From Symbiodinium natans (Eukaryota; Sar; Dinophyceae; Suessiales; Symbiodiniaceae), in contig CAJNDS010002331.1 in assembly GCA_905221605.1 (NCBI GenBank), positions 325,001 through 389,000 on the forward strand: 64,000 nt of DNA, written 5' to 3'. The notes beneath the pieces were generated by a model that was not told the DNA's origin, ran no database searches, and was given only the letters and a program-made list of their open reading frames with translations. Each line of letters starts with the position of its first letter. The stretch's first letter is position 1. Of the stretch, positions 11,070 through 20,897 are shown piece by piece. A program made the position numbers and the translations under genes.

Positions 11070-12458
11070 ATCATAAAATCATAAAGTATGGAAAGGGGGG
11101 GGCACATACACTCCTAGTATTGCGTGTTGTAATTGGGGCTTGTTATATTCATTGAACTACAAATAACAACGACAAGAAATATTTCCCGCACACTTGGCCC
11201 ATCGGTTGTCCCAATAGCTGTCCTTCTTTCTCTTTCAATACACCCTGGCCACGTTTAGAATATAGTCTTGTGTAAAGAATTTATAAATACATATAAATCC
11301 AAAATGGACGAGTGCTGTTCCTGCGATGATAAAGCAGAACATGTTTCTAGTTTAAAGGTTAAAAGTCATGGGCAACTTCGAGTCCAAGCCACAGTGTGCC
11401 ATGTTGTCTGAACAGGTCGGAGCAGTTCAATTCTGGCCATCCATCTCAACAAGGCGTTTAGGTCTCAACAGGGGGTTTAGGTTCTAAAAGGCCGTGACAA
11501 ACCCATAGGGTGGCCGAGTAAGGTCGAGTGGAAGTAGAAGCCGTGCTTCAAGCGAGGGGCTGCACGGGTTGTCGGGGCTAAACCAGGACCCTTGTAACCC
11601 TAAACCCTAAATTTTCTGACAATTTTTGCTGCTTCTTGCGTGCAGAGCCCAAGCGCCAATTTCCTTGTTTCCCGCATTGCAGAAAAGTAATGGGGAGCGC
11701 ATGGCAGGCGTAAGTACAAATATTCAAAGGTCAAATGGAAAGCTAGAATCTAGAAAAAACTAGCAAGAAACTGAAACGGCTTTGATGGAAGCAAGCCCTA
11801 AACCGATATGGTCGAATGGTAAACCCAAAAATGTCAAATCGAAAGCCTGCCAGGAATTTGCTAGGAGTCTTTGGACCTCGAAATTTGACGGGAAACGGCA
11901 AGCCCTTCCATTGCCCTTCCATCATGGTACGCATTGTTCCAGCGGTCGCTATTAAGCTGTTCTGTTTGATCTCTTCCGTCGTGTACCTGAGTTCAAGACG
12001 ATAGGCGGCTTCGACATGTCACAGATGTGGCGGCGCTTGATGTCTTCGGGTTAAGGTATTGCTTGATGTGGTGTTTTAGAAATTTTTAGAATGTATGCAC
12101 AGCTGACGGCCTCTGGGGCCTCCAGGCCTCTAGGGCCTACTAGGGTTTCTTTTACGAGCCGAATTCTCAAGATCAGAATACGCATGTCCGCTGAGAGCAC
12201 GCACAACAAGCAAACGTGCATGGCTCAAGTGTCAGGCCGTTGCCAATCTAAAAGCAGACCGTTTCGAGGCCGAAGCTCACAATGTAGTATTTTGTGCGGT
12301 TAGGATGGAGGATCTACGGGTTTGACTAGATGTTGAGGGCCTAGGTTACAGCGCTACAGTATTAGAAATTTTTTACGTGCCATGGCAAGTCTTGGGTTTG
12401 GGAACGTCGACTCATCACATTGTAGGTTCACGAAGACCCGAAGACAGCCACTCGACCC
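11070..12458. other. intergenic, no clear gene
   Basis: The sequence is mixed, with two CCCTAAA heptamers near 11596-11613 and short frames under 75 codons without recognisable composition. It lies upstream of the RCC1-like gene and may hold its promoter and trans-splice acceptor. I cannot place either. Confidence 0.4.
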
Positions 12459-13790
12459 ATGGCATCTTCGCTTTCCTCCTTCGTTTCCTTCACCTTTCGA
12501 GTTCTGCTGGCAGTTTGCAGCAGGCAACTCTTCAGTTTGGCCGGCCAAGCTGACGTGATTTACTCCACAGGGTACGCCTTCGCCGCCAAGAAGACGGATG
12601 GCACCGTGGTGACTTGGGGTCAAAGCAATGCCGGGGGAGACTCCAGCAGCGTGAGCGGCCAGCTGACCGATGTGGACGTGATCTACTCCTCTTCTCTGGC
12701 CTTCGCTGCAAAGAGGACGGACGGCACCGTGGTGACTTGGGGTAACAATGGAGATGGCGGAGATTCCAGCAGCGTAAGCGGCCAGCTGATCGATGTGGAC
12801 GTGATCTTCTCTGGGAAGTCCGCGTTCGCTGCGAAGAGGACAGACGGCACCGTAGTGACATGGGGCCATAATTTGTACGGCGGAGACTCCAGCAGTGTGA
12901 GCGGCCAGCTGACCGATGTGGACGTGATTTACGCCAATGGGCTCGCCTTCGCCTTCGCTGCCAAGAGGACAAATGGCACCGTGGTGACTTGGGGTCAAAG
13001 CAATGCCGGGGGAGACTCCAGCAGCGTGAGCGGCCAGCTGACCGACGTGGACGTGATTTACTCCAATGAGGGCGCCTTCGCTGCCAAGAAGACGGATGGC
13101 ACCGTGGTGACTTGGGGTCAAAGCAGTTACGGGGGAGACTCCAGCAGTGTGAGCGGCCAGCTGACCAATGTGGATGTTATCGCCTGGACGTCGCATTCTT
13201 TCGCCGCCAAAACGACATCCGGAACCGTAGTAACTTGGGGTTTGTATTACGGCGGAGACTCCAGCAGCGTAAGCGGCCAGCTGACCAATGTGGATGTCAT
13301 CTATTCCACCAACTTCGCCTTTGCGGCCAAGAAGACGGATGGCACTGTGGTGACTTGGGGCGATGCGACCTACGGCGGAGACTCCAGCAGCGTGAGTGGC
13401 CAGCTGACGGATGTGGACGTGATCTACTCCAATGAGTACGCCTTCGCGGCAAAGAAAATGGATGGCACGGTGGTGACTTGGGGTTATGCTGTGAACGGTG
13501 GAGACTCCTCTAGTGTAAGCGGCCAGCTGACCGATGTGGACGTCATCTATCCTAACCGCTTCGCCTTCGCGGCCAAGAAGACGGATGGCACCGTGGTGAC
13601 TTGGGGCGATGCGGGCTCCGGCGGAGACTCCAGCAGCGTGAGCGGCGAGCTGATTGATGTGGACGTGATCTACTCCACCGAGTCGGCCTTTGCAGCCAAG
13701 AAGACAGACGGCACCGTCGTGACTTGGGGTCTTGCAGCTACCGGAGGAGACTTGGGCAGCGTGTCGTTCCAGGTGCCCGATTCCGTGTGA
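12459..13790 (+). CDS. RCC1-like ten-repeat protein
   Basis: An intact intronless frame of 443 residues ends in TGA. Residues 1-30 are hydrophobic (FTFRVLLAVC) and could be a signal peptide or anchor. Residues 31-443 are ten tandem units of 41 residues with core AFAAKKTDGTVVTWG followed by GGDSSSVSGQL and DVDVIYS. Unit 4 has two extra residues (duplicated AF), unit 6 is one shorter and the most diverged (AWTSHSFAAK), and unit 10 degenerates at its end. The DG-x-VVTWG pattern resembles RCC1/alpha-tubulin-suppressor blades and is common in dinoflagellate proteins as I recall them. Units are much shorter than canonical RCC1 blades, so exchange-factor activity should not be assumed. Low divergence between units at DNA level suggests recent expansion or conversion. 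The minus strand is also open for 495 codons, as a shadow of the repeat. Confidence 0.85.
   Translation: MASSLSSFVSFTFRVLLAVCSRQLFSLAGQADVIYSTGYAFAAKKTDGTVVTWGQSNAGGDSSSVSGQLTDVDVIYSSSLAFAAKRTDGTVVTWGNNGDGGDSSSVSGQLIDVDVIFSGKSAFAAKRTDGTVVTWGHNLYGGDSSSVSGQLTDVDVIYANGLAFAFAAKRTNGTVVTWGQSNAGGDSSSVSGQLTDVDVIYSNEGAFAAKKTDGTVVTWGQSSYGGDSSSVSGQLTNVDVIAWTSHSFAAKTTSGTVVTWGLYYGGDSSSVSGQLTNVDVIYSTNFAFAAKKTDGTVVTWGDATYGGDSSSVSGQLTDVDVIYSNEYAFAAKKMDGTVVTWGYAVNGGDSSSVSGQLTDVDVIYPNRFAFAAKKTDGTVVTWGDAGSGGDSSSVSGELIDVDVIYSTESAFAAKKTDGTVVTWGLAATGGDLGSVSFQVPDSV
12549..13780 (+). repeat. 123-bp coding tandem repeat (x10)
   Basis: This is the DNA basis of the RCC1-like units. GGAGACTCCAGCAGCGTGAG and GCCAGCTGACC recur every 120-129 bp. 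Confidence 0.85.
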
Positions 13791-13961
13791 AGAGCATGTT
13801 GCAACTACTGCGGTTTGTTTGTAGCCCCGGACCTGAGACAAGGCTCACGCTTTTCGGATTTTCTGTGGCTATTGAATCTATTGAATCAACACAAAGTTAG
13901 TGCCAGCGCTGCCAGACCCGCCCATGCGGGCATTGCGAAGTACTGCAAGGTAGTTACAAGC
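13791..13961. other. 3' flank of RCC1-like gene
   Basis: Short stretch after the TGA with no poly(A) signal or structure that I recognise. Confidence 0.3.
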
Positions 13962-14069
13962 TTGGTAGCCCCGTGGTGCGCTTCTCCCTTTTTGGGGTTC
14001 AAGGTTCCCTTTTCAAGTAACCAACCCAAAAAAGGGTGCCCTTAGTATAGTATGGCTACTGGGCTACTA
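13962..14069. mobile_element. short hairpin element, family D
   Basis: Termini TTGGTAGCCC and GGGCTACTA are inverted, and an internal AAGTAACCAACCCAA is shared with a second copy at 59418-59535. Small size, inverted ends and dispersed copies fit a MITE. Confidence 0.55.
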
Positions 14070-14746
14070 CGCAAGTGTGACAATTGACATAGCCCTATAT
14101 CCTAAGCCTTAGCGGATTGAAGCTCGAAGCCTTGGCAGTGTCAGCAACATATGGGGAGTACTGCAAGCAATATTGAGCATTCAAATTGTGCAGAAGTATG
14201 TCGCAATGGAACACAACAGAGGACGGCGCTTCCGAATCGACGCCTGAGGGGTCTACAGTTACAGCCATCTCAGCAGAAAAATAGCTTGCCGAGTTGCCTT
14301 TGCTGTACAACACGCTTATGTTGGCGGTAATCCAAGAAAGAAGGGGCTTATTGCGGCGGTGTCCGGTGGGAGTGAGGGTAGTATCGCATTTTCAAACTGA
14401 TGTGCCAAATGGTACTCTCGAACTGAATCCGCGCAACTGCTTGCGCTCAGTTCGGGCAACAAAGTTATCAGTTATATCCCTAGGCATCGCAGATGTGGAG
14501 ATGTGTAGATCAGAAGTTTTTGGGAAGGCTTTTTCTCGCATGTAGATGTGGCTTTTTCTGGTTCGACTCTTTTGGTATTGCCTTAACTGCCTTCACCCTA
14601 GCTGCTGCGTTCTCACAGATCTATACAGACCTTGCTCGAGTTTGCACATGTTCCTGAGTCAAGACCACCTTTGAAGCCCAGCCAGTTAACATGTTCCATA
14701 GGCTCTAACCACGAGCACAACAGCAACAGCGACCTCATCGACAACA
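14070..14746. other. no clear gene
   Basis: Only short frames without recognisable features. It may be intergenic, or upstream introns of the Ser/Thr-rich or GPS gene. Confidence 0.3.
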
Positions 14747-15440
14747 ATGTCAAGGACATCAACGTCAACCGCCTCGACGTCATCGACGTCATTCTCGTCG
14801 ACATCAACATCATCCACATCATCGACGTCACAGTCGTCAACAACCACATCGTCGACGAGAACATCAATGACAGCAACGTCATCTACATCAGAAACACGGA
14901 CGTCAACATCGTTGACGCCAACTTCAACCTCGAGGACGGTGTCATCAACATTGAGTTCATCAACGTCACTGTCTTCGACGACGTCGACGTCGGCGTCAAC
15001 CACATCGTCGACGAGAACATCAACGACATCATCCACATCCGCAACAGGGACGTCAACATCGTGGACGCTAACTTCAACCTCGAGGACAGCGTCATCTACA
15101 TTGACTTCATCAACGTCATTGACGACGTCGACGACGACGGCGTCCATGTCAACGTCTACGTCGACGTCAACCACATCGACGTCAATGTCAATGTCAACAA
15201 CGACGGCGACGTCATCAATGTCAACATCCACATCATCCACCTCCATGTCAAGGACACCGACGTCATCGACTTCAACTTCAACGTCGTCGACGTCATTGTC
15301 ATCCATCTCAACGTCAAGCTCGCAGACGTCGATGTCAACGTCGTCAACGTCATCGTCATTGACGTCAGAGTCAAGCACCTCGGCCTTATCCACGAGTACA
15401 TCGAAGTCAACGTCATCAACCTCAGTTTTGTCTTCATCGC
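14745..15440. repeat. GACGTC/TCGACG-rich low-complexity repeat
   Basis: Trinucleotide-scale repeat with many GACGTC sites and one internal duplication of about 150 bp. It explains the multiple open frames. Confidence 0.75.
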
Positions 15441-15658
15441 TATCAAGCACCCGCTCCCAGACCACTCAGACGGCAACCAGCAGGGTTGCTGTCATTGCGC
15501 TCGAGCTGGAGAGCAACACCAACTTGCTTTTGAGTCGCCTGCCGCGCAAGTTTGTTTTGGGTGCAAGACGCATACTGAGAGAGCCCCGCCGAGTCTCCGG
15601 TACTTTTGAGACAGCAGACATATCTTCCTCTGCGTGGTTCTCTTGTATCATTTTGTGA
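14747..15658 (+). CDS. Ser/Thr-rich low-complexity protein or exon
   Basis: This frame is open for about 300 codons and consists largely of TST/SST/TSS runs. It then passes into a normal-composition tail (RVAVIALELESNTNLLLSR). Two other frames are open over most of the region (Asn/Val/Asp-rich on +, Asp/Val-rich on -) because the DNA is built on ACGTCA and TCGACG. I favour the Ser/Thr frame because it continues into non-repetitive coding-like sequence, and because such linkers precede GPS-type membrane proteins in dinoflagellates as I recall. It may be an upstream exon of the 16053-19809 gene. A block of about 150 bp is duplicated (14849-14985 and 15000-15120). The start codon is uncertain. 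Confidence 0.45.
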   Translation: MSRTSTSTASTSSTSFSSTSTSSTSSTSQSSTTTSSTRTSMTATSSTSETRTSTSLTPTSTSRTVSSTLSSSTSLSSTTSTSASTTSSTRTSTTSSTSATGTSTSWTLTSTSRTASSTLTSSTSLTTSTTTASMSTSTSTSTTSTSMSMSTTTATSSMSTSTSSTSMSRTPTSSTSTSTSSTSLSSISTSSSQTSMSTSSTSSSLTSESSTSALSTSTSKSTSSTSVLSSSLSSTRSQTTQTATSRVAVIALELESNTNLLLSRLPRKFVLGARRILREPRRVSGTFETADISSSAWFSCIIL

Positions 15659-16052
15659 TGGTGCACGGTTTCCACATACGCAGTCTCTGTCAAGCCAAGG
15701 TGAGTTGACCGGCGTGGAGGAGAGCACATCAACAGATCTCGGTGTGATGACAGCCATCAAGCCGCCGACCCAGTGACCTTTGAATTTCTGTTTGTAGGGT
15801 TCCGAGTCGGAACACCTTTGGCACCTGTTAGCCTGCACATCCGGGCACCCTGTCTTACCCCAAGCAGTAGAACGCTACGCACTAGCTCATGGCATGGTTC
15901 TTCAATGTCGCCTGTCTCGAGGTTGCCGGACTCGGCAAACTGGAGCTACACGCCTGTGAACTTGAATAGCAACCTCGGCCTAGCTTCCGCTCTGCTGCCC
16001 ACGGAGGCTCGAAGAGAGGGAGGATGGATTGCGTGGATAGTGGTGAGGGTTT
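15659..16052. other. probable intron or intergenic DNA upstream of GPS gene
   Basis: A frame near 15773-16081 has a coding-like patch (YTPVNLNSNLGLASALL at about 15946-15998) that may be another upstream exon. I could not fix splice sites. Confidence 0.3.
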
Positions 16053-19000
16053 ATGGCAAGGTTAGGCTCATGTCGTTATGACGTGATACGTGGTGGGCCC
16101 CCTCTGGAGGCCGTCGGCAATGGATCTGCGCTGGTGATCACGGCCTTCAGCACGGAGGTCTCGGATGGCCTCGGTGGGGGCAGGGCGTGGACTCGGGCCG
16201 GGCGGCCGGTCGAGGCTGCTGCGCCCCTCGTCGACGTCTCACTGTTCGAGCTGCAAACCCAGAGGTCGCTGGAGGTCCGCGTTGCGGACGACACGCCCAT
16301 CTACGTGCGGGTCGCCCTTGCGTCACCGGAGGCAAACTGGATCTGCGCCGCTGGGACAGAAGTGAGTGGCTAACAGCATTTCGCAATTCCTATTTCTAAT
16401 ATCTAGAAGCTCTACTGTAAATTCTCAAAACATCCCAAAGCCTTAAGGCCTACCTGGACGGCGACACCTGGTCGCAGCAAGGCGTGCGCCTGGCAAGCGC
16501 GGCCGAGCTCCGGGCTGTCAACGCCACGGACACCTCCGGCACCTGGTGCCTTGCGGGAGCAGAGGGTTTAGGGTTTAGGGTTTAGGGTTTAGGACGGCCC
16601 CATGAGGCTCTATTTTATGTTTCGCGGACAGCTTTTTCTAGGTGCGCGACGGTCCACCTCTCCATCTTCGGCATCTTCATGGACATCCTCCTGGACTGCA
16701 CGTGGCTCGGCATATCGCATCGCGGCTCCCTCTTTGAGTCTCCTCCTTGCCCCTCATCCTCTCCTCCTTGCTTTCACACACGTACTCTTGACTGCGTCCA
16801 CTTCCATGCCCAAGGCAGCACTTACCTTCCCTGGTTTCATGTATTTAACGCCTCAAGGCTTTTTTTTTCTCTCTCTCTCTCTCTCTATTTCTCTGTCTAT
16901 TTCTATCTCTCTATTTCTCTCTCTATTCTCCCTCTACATCAAAGTACCATTTCTCTCTCTCTCTCTCCTCCTCGCTCTCTGCCTCTCTCCCTCTCCCGCT
17001 CTCTCGTCTCATGTGCTCCTGCTTGCGCGTGTGCTCGCATGTGTTCACAAGTGCAAGCAGGAATGCCAACATGCTGACGGCGGAGGGGCTCCGGGAGCTC
17101 GTGGAGCGAGAGGGCTGGTGGGTGCGCCCTCCGGCTCTGGGGCTTTGGCTTCTGTTGGGCACGTCGCTGCTGCTCATCACCTTCGGCTGCTGCCGCGACG
17201 CCCGCGTCCGCCGCTCGGGGCTCTGGCGGGACGACTACTTCCTCGCGGAGCTGCCGCCGGCTCAGCTTCCGAGACGCCGGGCCTGCGCCTGCAGGTTCTG
17301 CAGACGTTTCAGACTCTTCAGACGTCAGAAGGAAGCCACCGGTGCCGGCACCGAGCCGCCCAAGGCGTCCGAGCCGCCCAAGGCATCCGAGCCGCCGCGT
17401 GCGGTCCGACAGAGCAGCCGGTCCCCGTGGTCGCAGCTGCGTGGGATTGCTGGGATGTCGGGGATATCCGAATCGCCGGCGCAATTGGTGCAGCTGCAGA
17501 AGCACATGCTCCAGAGGGCGAAGCCCACACTGGCATCCGGCTTGCTGGAGCACACGATGTGCCGCAACACTTTGCGACTTGGCTAGCGAAGCCTGGGAAG
17601 CTAGTGTGATCCGTGGTGGTGTCTTTTGGAGTGTGTGTTTTGATTGGGCTGTGAAGTCGGCTGGGGTGGCTTTCCGCCCCGGAGATGGCTGCGGTGTGTG
17701 ATGTATAGAGTAGGTACGGTAAGTATCATCATTGTGGGAGCTGGCCTTGGTCCGGGCTGTTATTTGTTTGATTTAGGCCTGGAAGACTGGTTGCTTCCCG
17801 TACCAGGTCTCATGCTTTGGCGCTTCTGCCTGTTTGTCAAATCCGCATGAAGCCATGAATAGAAGGTGTACTCGTAGCACTCCCCCCGCAGCGCGGCTGC
17901 GGTCGAATTCCGGAGAAGCCGAGGTGGGAGGCTGCTCGGTGCCACCAGCTGCACGTCAGCACCATCGAAACTCATATCTGGGGTCGCCGTGGTTGGGTTC
18001 AGGGCAGCTTGGCCGCACAGCGGTCTCCTTTGATCAAGGAGCTCGCCTTGAAGATGGAGGAGACCCTGCCGTCTGCCTTCGTGAAGATTCACACGTCCCG
18101 TGTACATCGGCTCTGGGCCGCACTGGTGGCAACGCACCCCGTCTACGAGCTTTGCCTGTGTGACATCCACGTGACTGCAGCCAAGCGGGCCAAGATCATG
18201 ATGGACTGTGTCTTGGGCTCCTTGTCCTTTGTAGCCCTCTTCTTTTCCGTCGATGGCTCAGCCGTGGCAGCAAGCAGCCCAGCTGAATGTCCCATTGAGC
18301 AGGGGTCATTCCTGTGGTACACGTTCGTCGCCCTGTTCTCCGTGCTGCTGAACCTCGCCCCGCGCAGCCTGGAATTCCACCTGGCTTGGCGCAGCTTCGT
18401 GCAAGCTGAGCAAGGGAAGTCGGGCCGTCGGCGCTGGCACGAGTGGCGACGGTGTCTCAAGGACGTGGCGTTCTGGATGTTCAGCATTTGCCTCTCGCTC
18501 CTCCATCTCCTTGTCGTCACGGCTTTTCTGGCGAACCTGTCGGAAGCCGACGAGTTCAAGTGGATGTTTGCCTTTGCAGTGGTCCTCCTACGAAAGCTGG
18601 TGATCGTCCCTCTCCTGACGTGCTTGTTCTCGAGTCTCGGCACAGAGCTCATCTGCACACGGGGACCGGTCTTGCCACCAAAGAAGCTGGGACTGGATCT
18701 TCAACAGCTTGACCTTGCCAAGCCCGGTGCCACGTGCGACGCGCGCGACGCGCGCGACGCGCGCGACGGGCGCGGGCAGGAAGACCCGGAGGGTGCAGGA
18801 GGCGACCCAGGCGAGCTCTGGCGGGAGAAAGTCCGGGAGCTGGCAGGCCGTGGCCTGACCATCCGGCAGCTCCTCGACTTCTACGCCGGCCTGGGGCGTG
18901 GCAACATGAAGCACTTTGATCCTGGCCAGTCGACGACGCACGACGTGCCTTGCCCCAAGCCTAGGGGTGCCCGAGTCTGAGTAGAAGCATGTAGAAGCTG

Positions 19001-19809
19001 AGGACAAGCGGAGAAGCGGAGAGCACTCACATGAGCACTCGTTGCCTGCCTCTTCTTTTTGCCCTCAGGTGGTGCGCCAAGCCATCATCCCACGGTCTCT
19101 GCAGTGGCGGGAGGCGCGCTACTTCCTTGTGGCGGTCCACAGGGCCATCGACCTCCCCGACCTCCCCTCCAACTCCCTCTCCGGCCGATGCTGCGCGGTG
19201 TCCGTGCAGGGGCCCGATGCCGCGCCGAAGCCGTGGAAGGGCGGCGGACGCACAGCCGCGGTGAACGACCGGAGCCCCACCTGGGAGGAGGCCTTCATCC
19301 TGGAGGACCTCCGCGGTTTTTGGGGGCGGCTTTTGCTTTGCTTGGATTTGCCTCCGGCTCTGCTGGGGTGTAGGCCAAGGTTTGCTTTTTGCGCCCTGTG
19401 CTTCTGAAGGATGTCACGCAAGAGGACACCCTTCACCTCAGCATCTGGGACCACTCGCTCTCGAGCGACAACGGTTTCGGCAGCACCTCCCTTTCTGCAC
19501 CCGTCTCAGCTTTTCAGCCTCGGAGTGCTCATGAGTGCTCATGAGCTCGCAATGGACATGAGCCGAAAGTTTCGAGCTGCGAGTGCGCAGGCGAAGAGCT
19601 TCTGGCACGGGCTGAGTGTCGTGCAGCAGCTCGAAGACACTCAAGACGGCGGCGGCTTTCTGGATGCCCCTCTGACTGACTAAACTTGAGCACAGCTTCA
19701 TGCTTGCGTTTGTCGATGGGGGTTGTACTCGTTCTTGCAGGCTGATGCGATCTACAACCCCAAAGCCCAGCGGAGTAGGAAGCTTCGGGAAAGGAAGGTG
19801 ATCCCGTAA
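16053..19809 (+). CDS. GPS-motif multi-pass membrane protein with C2 domain (multi-exon)
   Basis: Exons joined by eye: about 16053-16361, 16448-16564, 16642-16701, 17061 to about 17580, 17892-18944, 19069-19305, 19410-19496, 19741-19809 (TAA). Donors are GT (16362, 16702, 18945), GA (19306) and GC (19497). Nearly all acceptors are AG|G, and phases agree where both edges are clear. Exons 1-3 give an extracellular segment ending in a GPS-like motif (GTWC then CATVHLSIF). Exon 4 has GWWVRPPALGLWLLLG and a membrane segment. The 17892-18944 exon has four hydrophobic segments (e.g. FVALFSVLLNLAP, FWMFSICLSLLHLLVV) and a cytosolic tail with a (DAR)n run from a GCGCGA microsatellite at 18736-18771. 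The next two exons form a C2-like domain (YFLVAVHRAIDLPDLP, PTWEEAFILE, LHLSIWDH). The role is probably a membrane receptor or channel-like protein; function unproven. The true 5' end is not found. Confidence 0.7.
16565..16641 (+). repeat. telomere-like TTTAGGG units inside GPS-gene intron
   Basis: Four TTTAGGG heptamers start directly at the donor side of a 76-78 bp intron. Two splicings keep frame: GT donor at 16566 with the acceptor at GCGGACAG, or a G-G edge with CTAG|G. It is the smallest example of the telomere-array introns found further right. Confidence 0.7.
16861..17010 (+). repeat. (CT)n-rich microsatellite in intron
   Basis: Runs of CTCTCT with TTTCTC interruptions fill the 16702-17060 intron and act as a long polypyrimidine stretch before the acceptor at 17060. 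Confidence 0.8.
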
Positions 19810-20774
19810 AAACTTGCCCGAGCCCCCAGAAATCCTTCTGCAACAGCGCGCCACATCCGACTCCTTAAAGTCTAGCCCACCCGGAAGCTTGTCTGCTTCA
19901 GATCCGCCCTAGAAAGTGCAAAGTCTGCACGCCCGAAAGGAGGCGCGACTCGCAAGCCCACGAGCTCACGGTTTAATTCCGCGAGGTTGCACATGTCCTT
20001 GGAAACCGAGGTGTCCATGACGGCTTTCATGACCCTGGCAAGAGCCCTCCAAGCAAAGGAGGCACGGCCCTAAGGGCTCTCTCGGTTTGGGGGTCTTCTG
20101 GGTGAGCATGGCTTATGCTGGTTTGTGGAGTGGCTTCACGGCCTGTGCTGCCGGTCTGTGGGCAGCTCTGAAGAGTAGGCCGCTGCACTCCGAGCTCCGG
20201 GACTGTTTAGGTCGGAGTGTTGCTGACTTTTGGCTCTTGGGGATTCTGGGTTTGGGAAGTCCAAATTGGGAATTTTTGGAACTTCCCTTGACATCGCGCA
20301 TGCAGGCGCCTTCCTGCGAACCACGAACCCCCTTCCACCTCGATGCAGCCTTACTACGAACCTGCCCCCCACTTCAGGCGGCTCATGTCGCGAGCTTCTC
20401 CAGATCGCCATCTCGCCTTCCATCCCTGAGACAAGCAAGTCGAGAAAGTGGAGGTGGGCGAGAGGACGCTTGGTCGCGGTTGTTTCGGCTTGGCTCTGCG
20501 ACCCACCCCGTTGTAGCCTCAAGCTGAGCCCAACTCCCCGGCCCTTGAATCCGAAACCTAGGACAAACATTTCCGCACCCACCAAAGGTCAAAATTCCCC
20601 CCCCTCCCGTGCTCGAGCCAAGAGCAGTTGATAGGCGTTTGCGATGACCACCCCGTTCCCCCCGTCCCCGCCTCAATGTCGACTATACCGGGCTGGAAGG
20701 TTGCCATTGCCAGTGGGGGGGATTGAAGAATTTAGAAGAATTCTAAAGTAGAAAGGGTCCAGCGACTAAGCTTG
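19810..20774. other. intergenic or upstream intron, no firm gene
   Basis: A 146-codon frame at 20087-20527 is Ser/Leu/Arg-rich without a recognised domain. I do not call it. A first exon of the following gene may lie here. Confidence 0.3.
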
Positions 20775-20897
20775 CTTGGAGGTTCATGGGTAGTCAGAGG
20801 TAGGGTTAGAAGTATGGCCACTATACGTATAGCCTTATTAAGAGATATGAAGAGGACTTCTAACCCTACTTATCACTACCCATGAACCTCCAAGTAG
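20775..20897. mobile_element. hairpin element family A, copy 1, supplying a 3' splice site
   Basis: Left arm CTTGGAGGTTCATGGGTAG, right arm CTACCCATGAACCTCCAAG, with inner arms around AGGGTTA and CCCTACTTA. It ends in TAG|G directly at the start of the next coding exon (20898). An ATG inside the right arm opens the same frame but probably reflects the element. Confidence 0.75.

Noticed and set aside
12354-13841. 495-codon minus-strand ORF (His/Gly-rich)
   Set aside because: It is the antisense of the RCC1-like repeats; its length follows from the repeat period and the sense frame has sensible domain structure.
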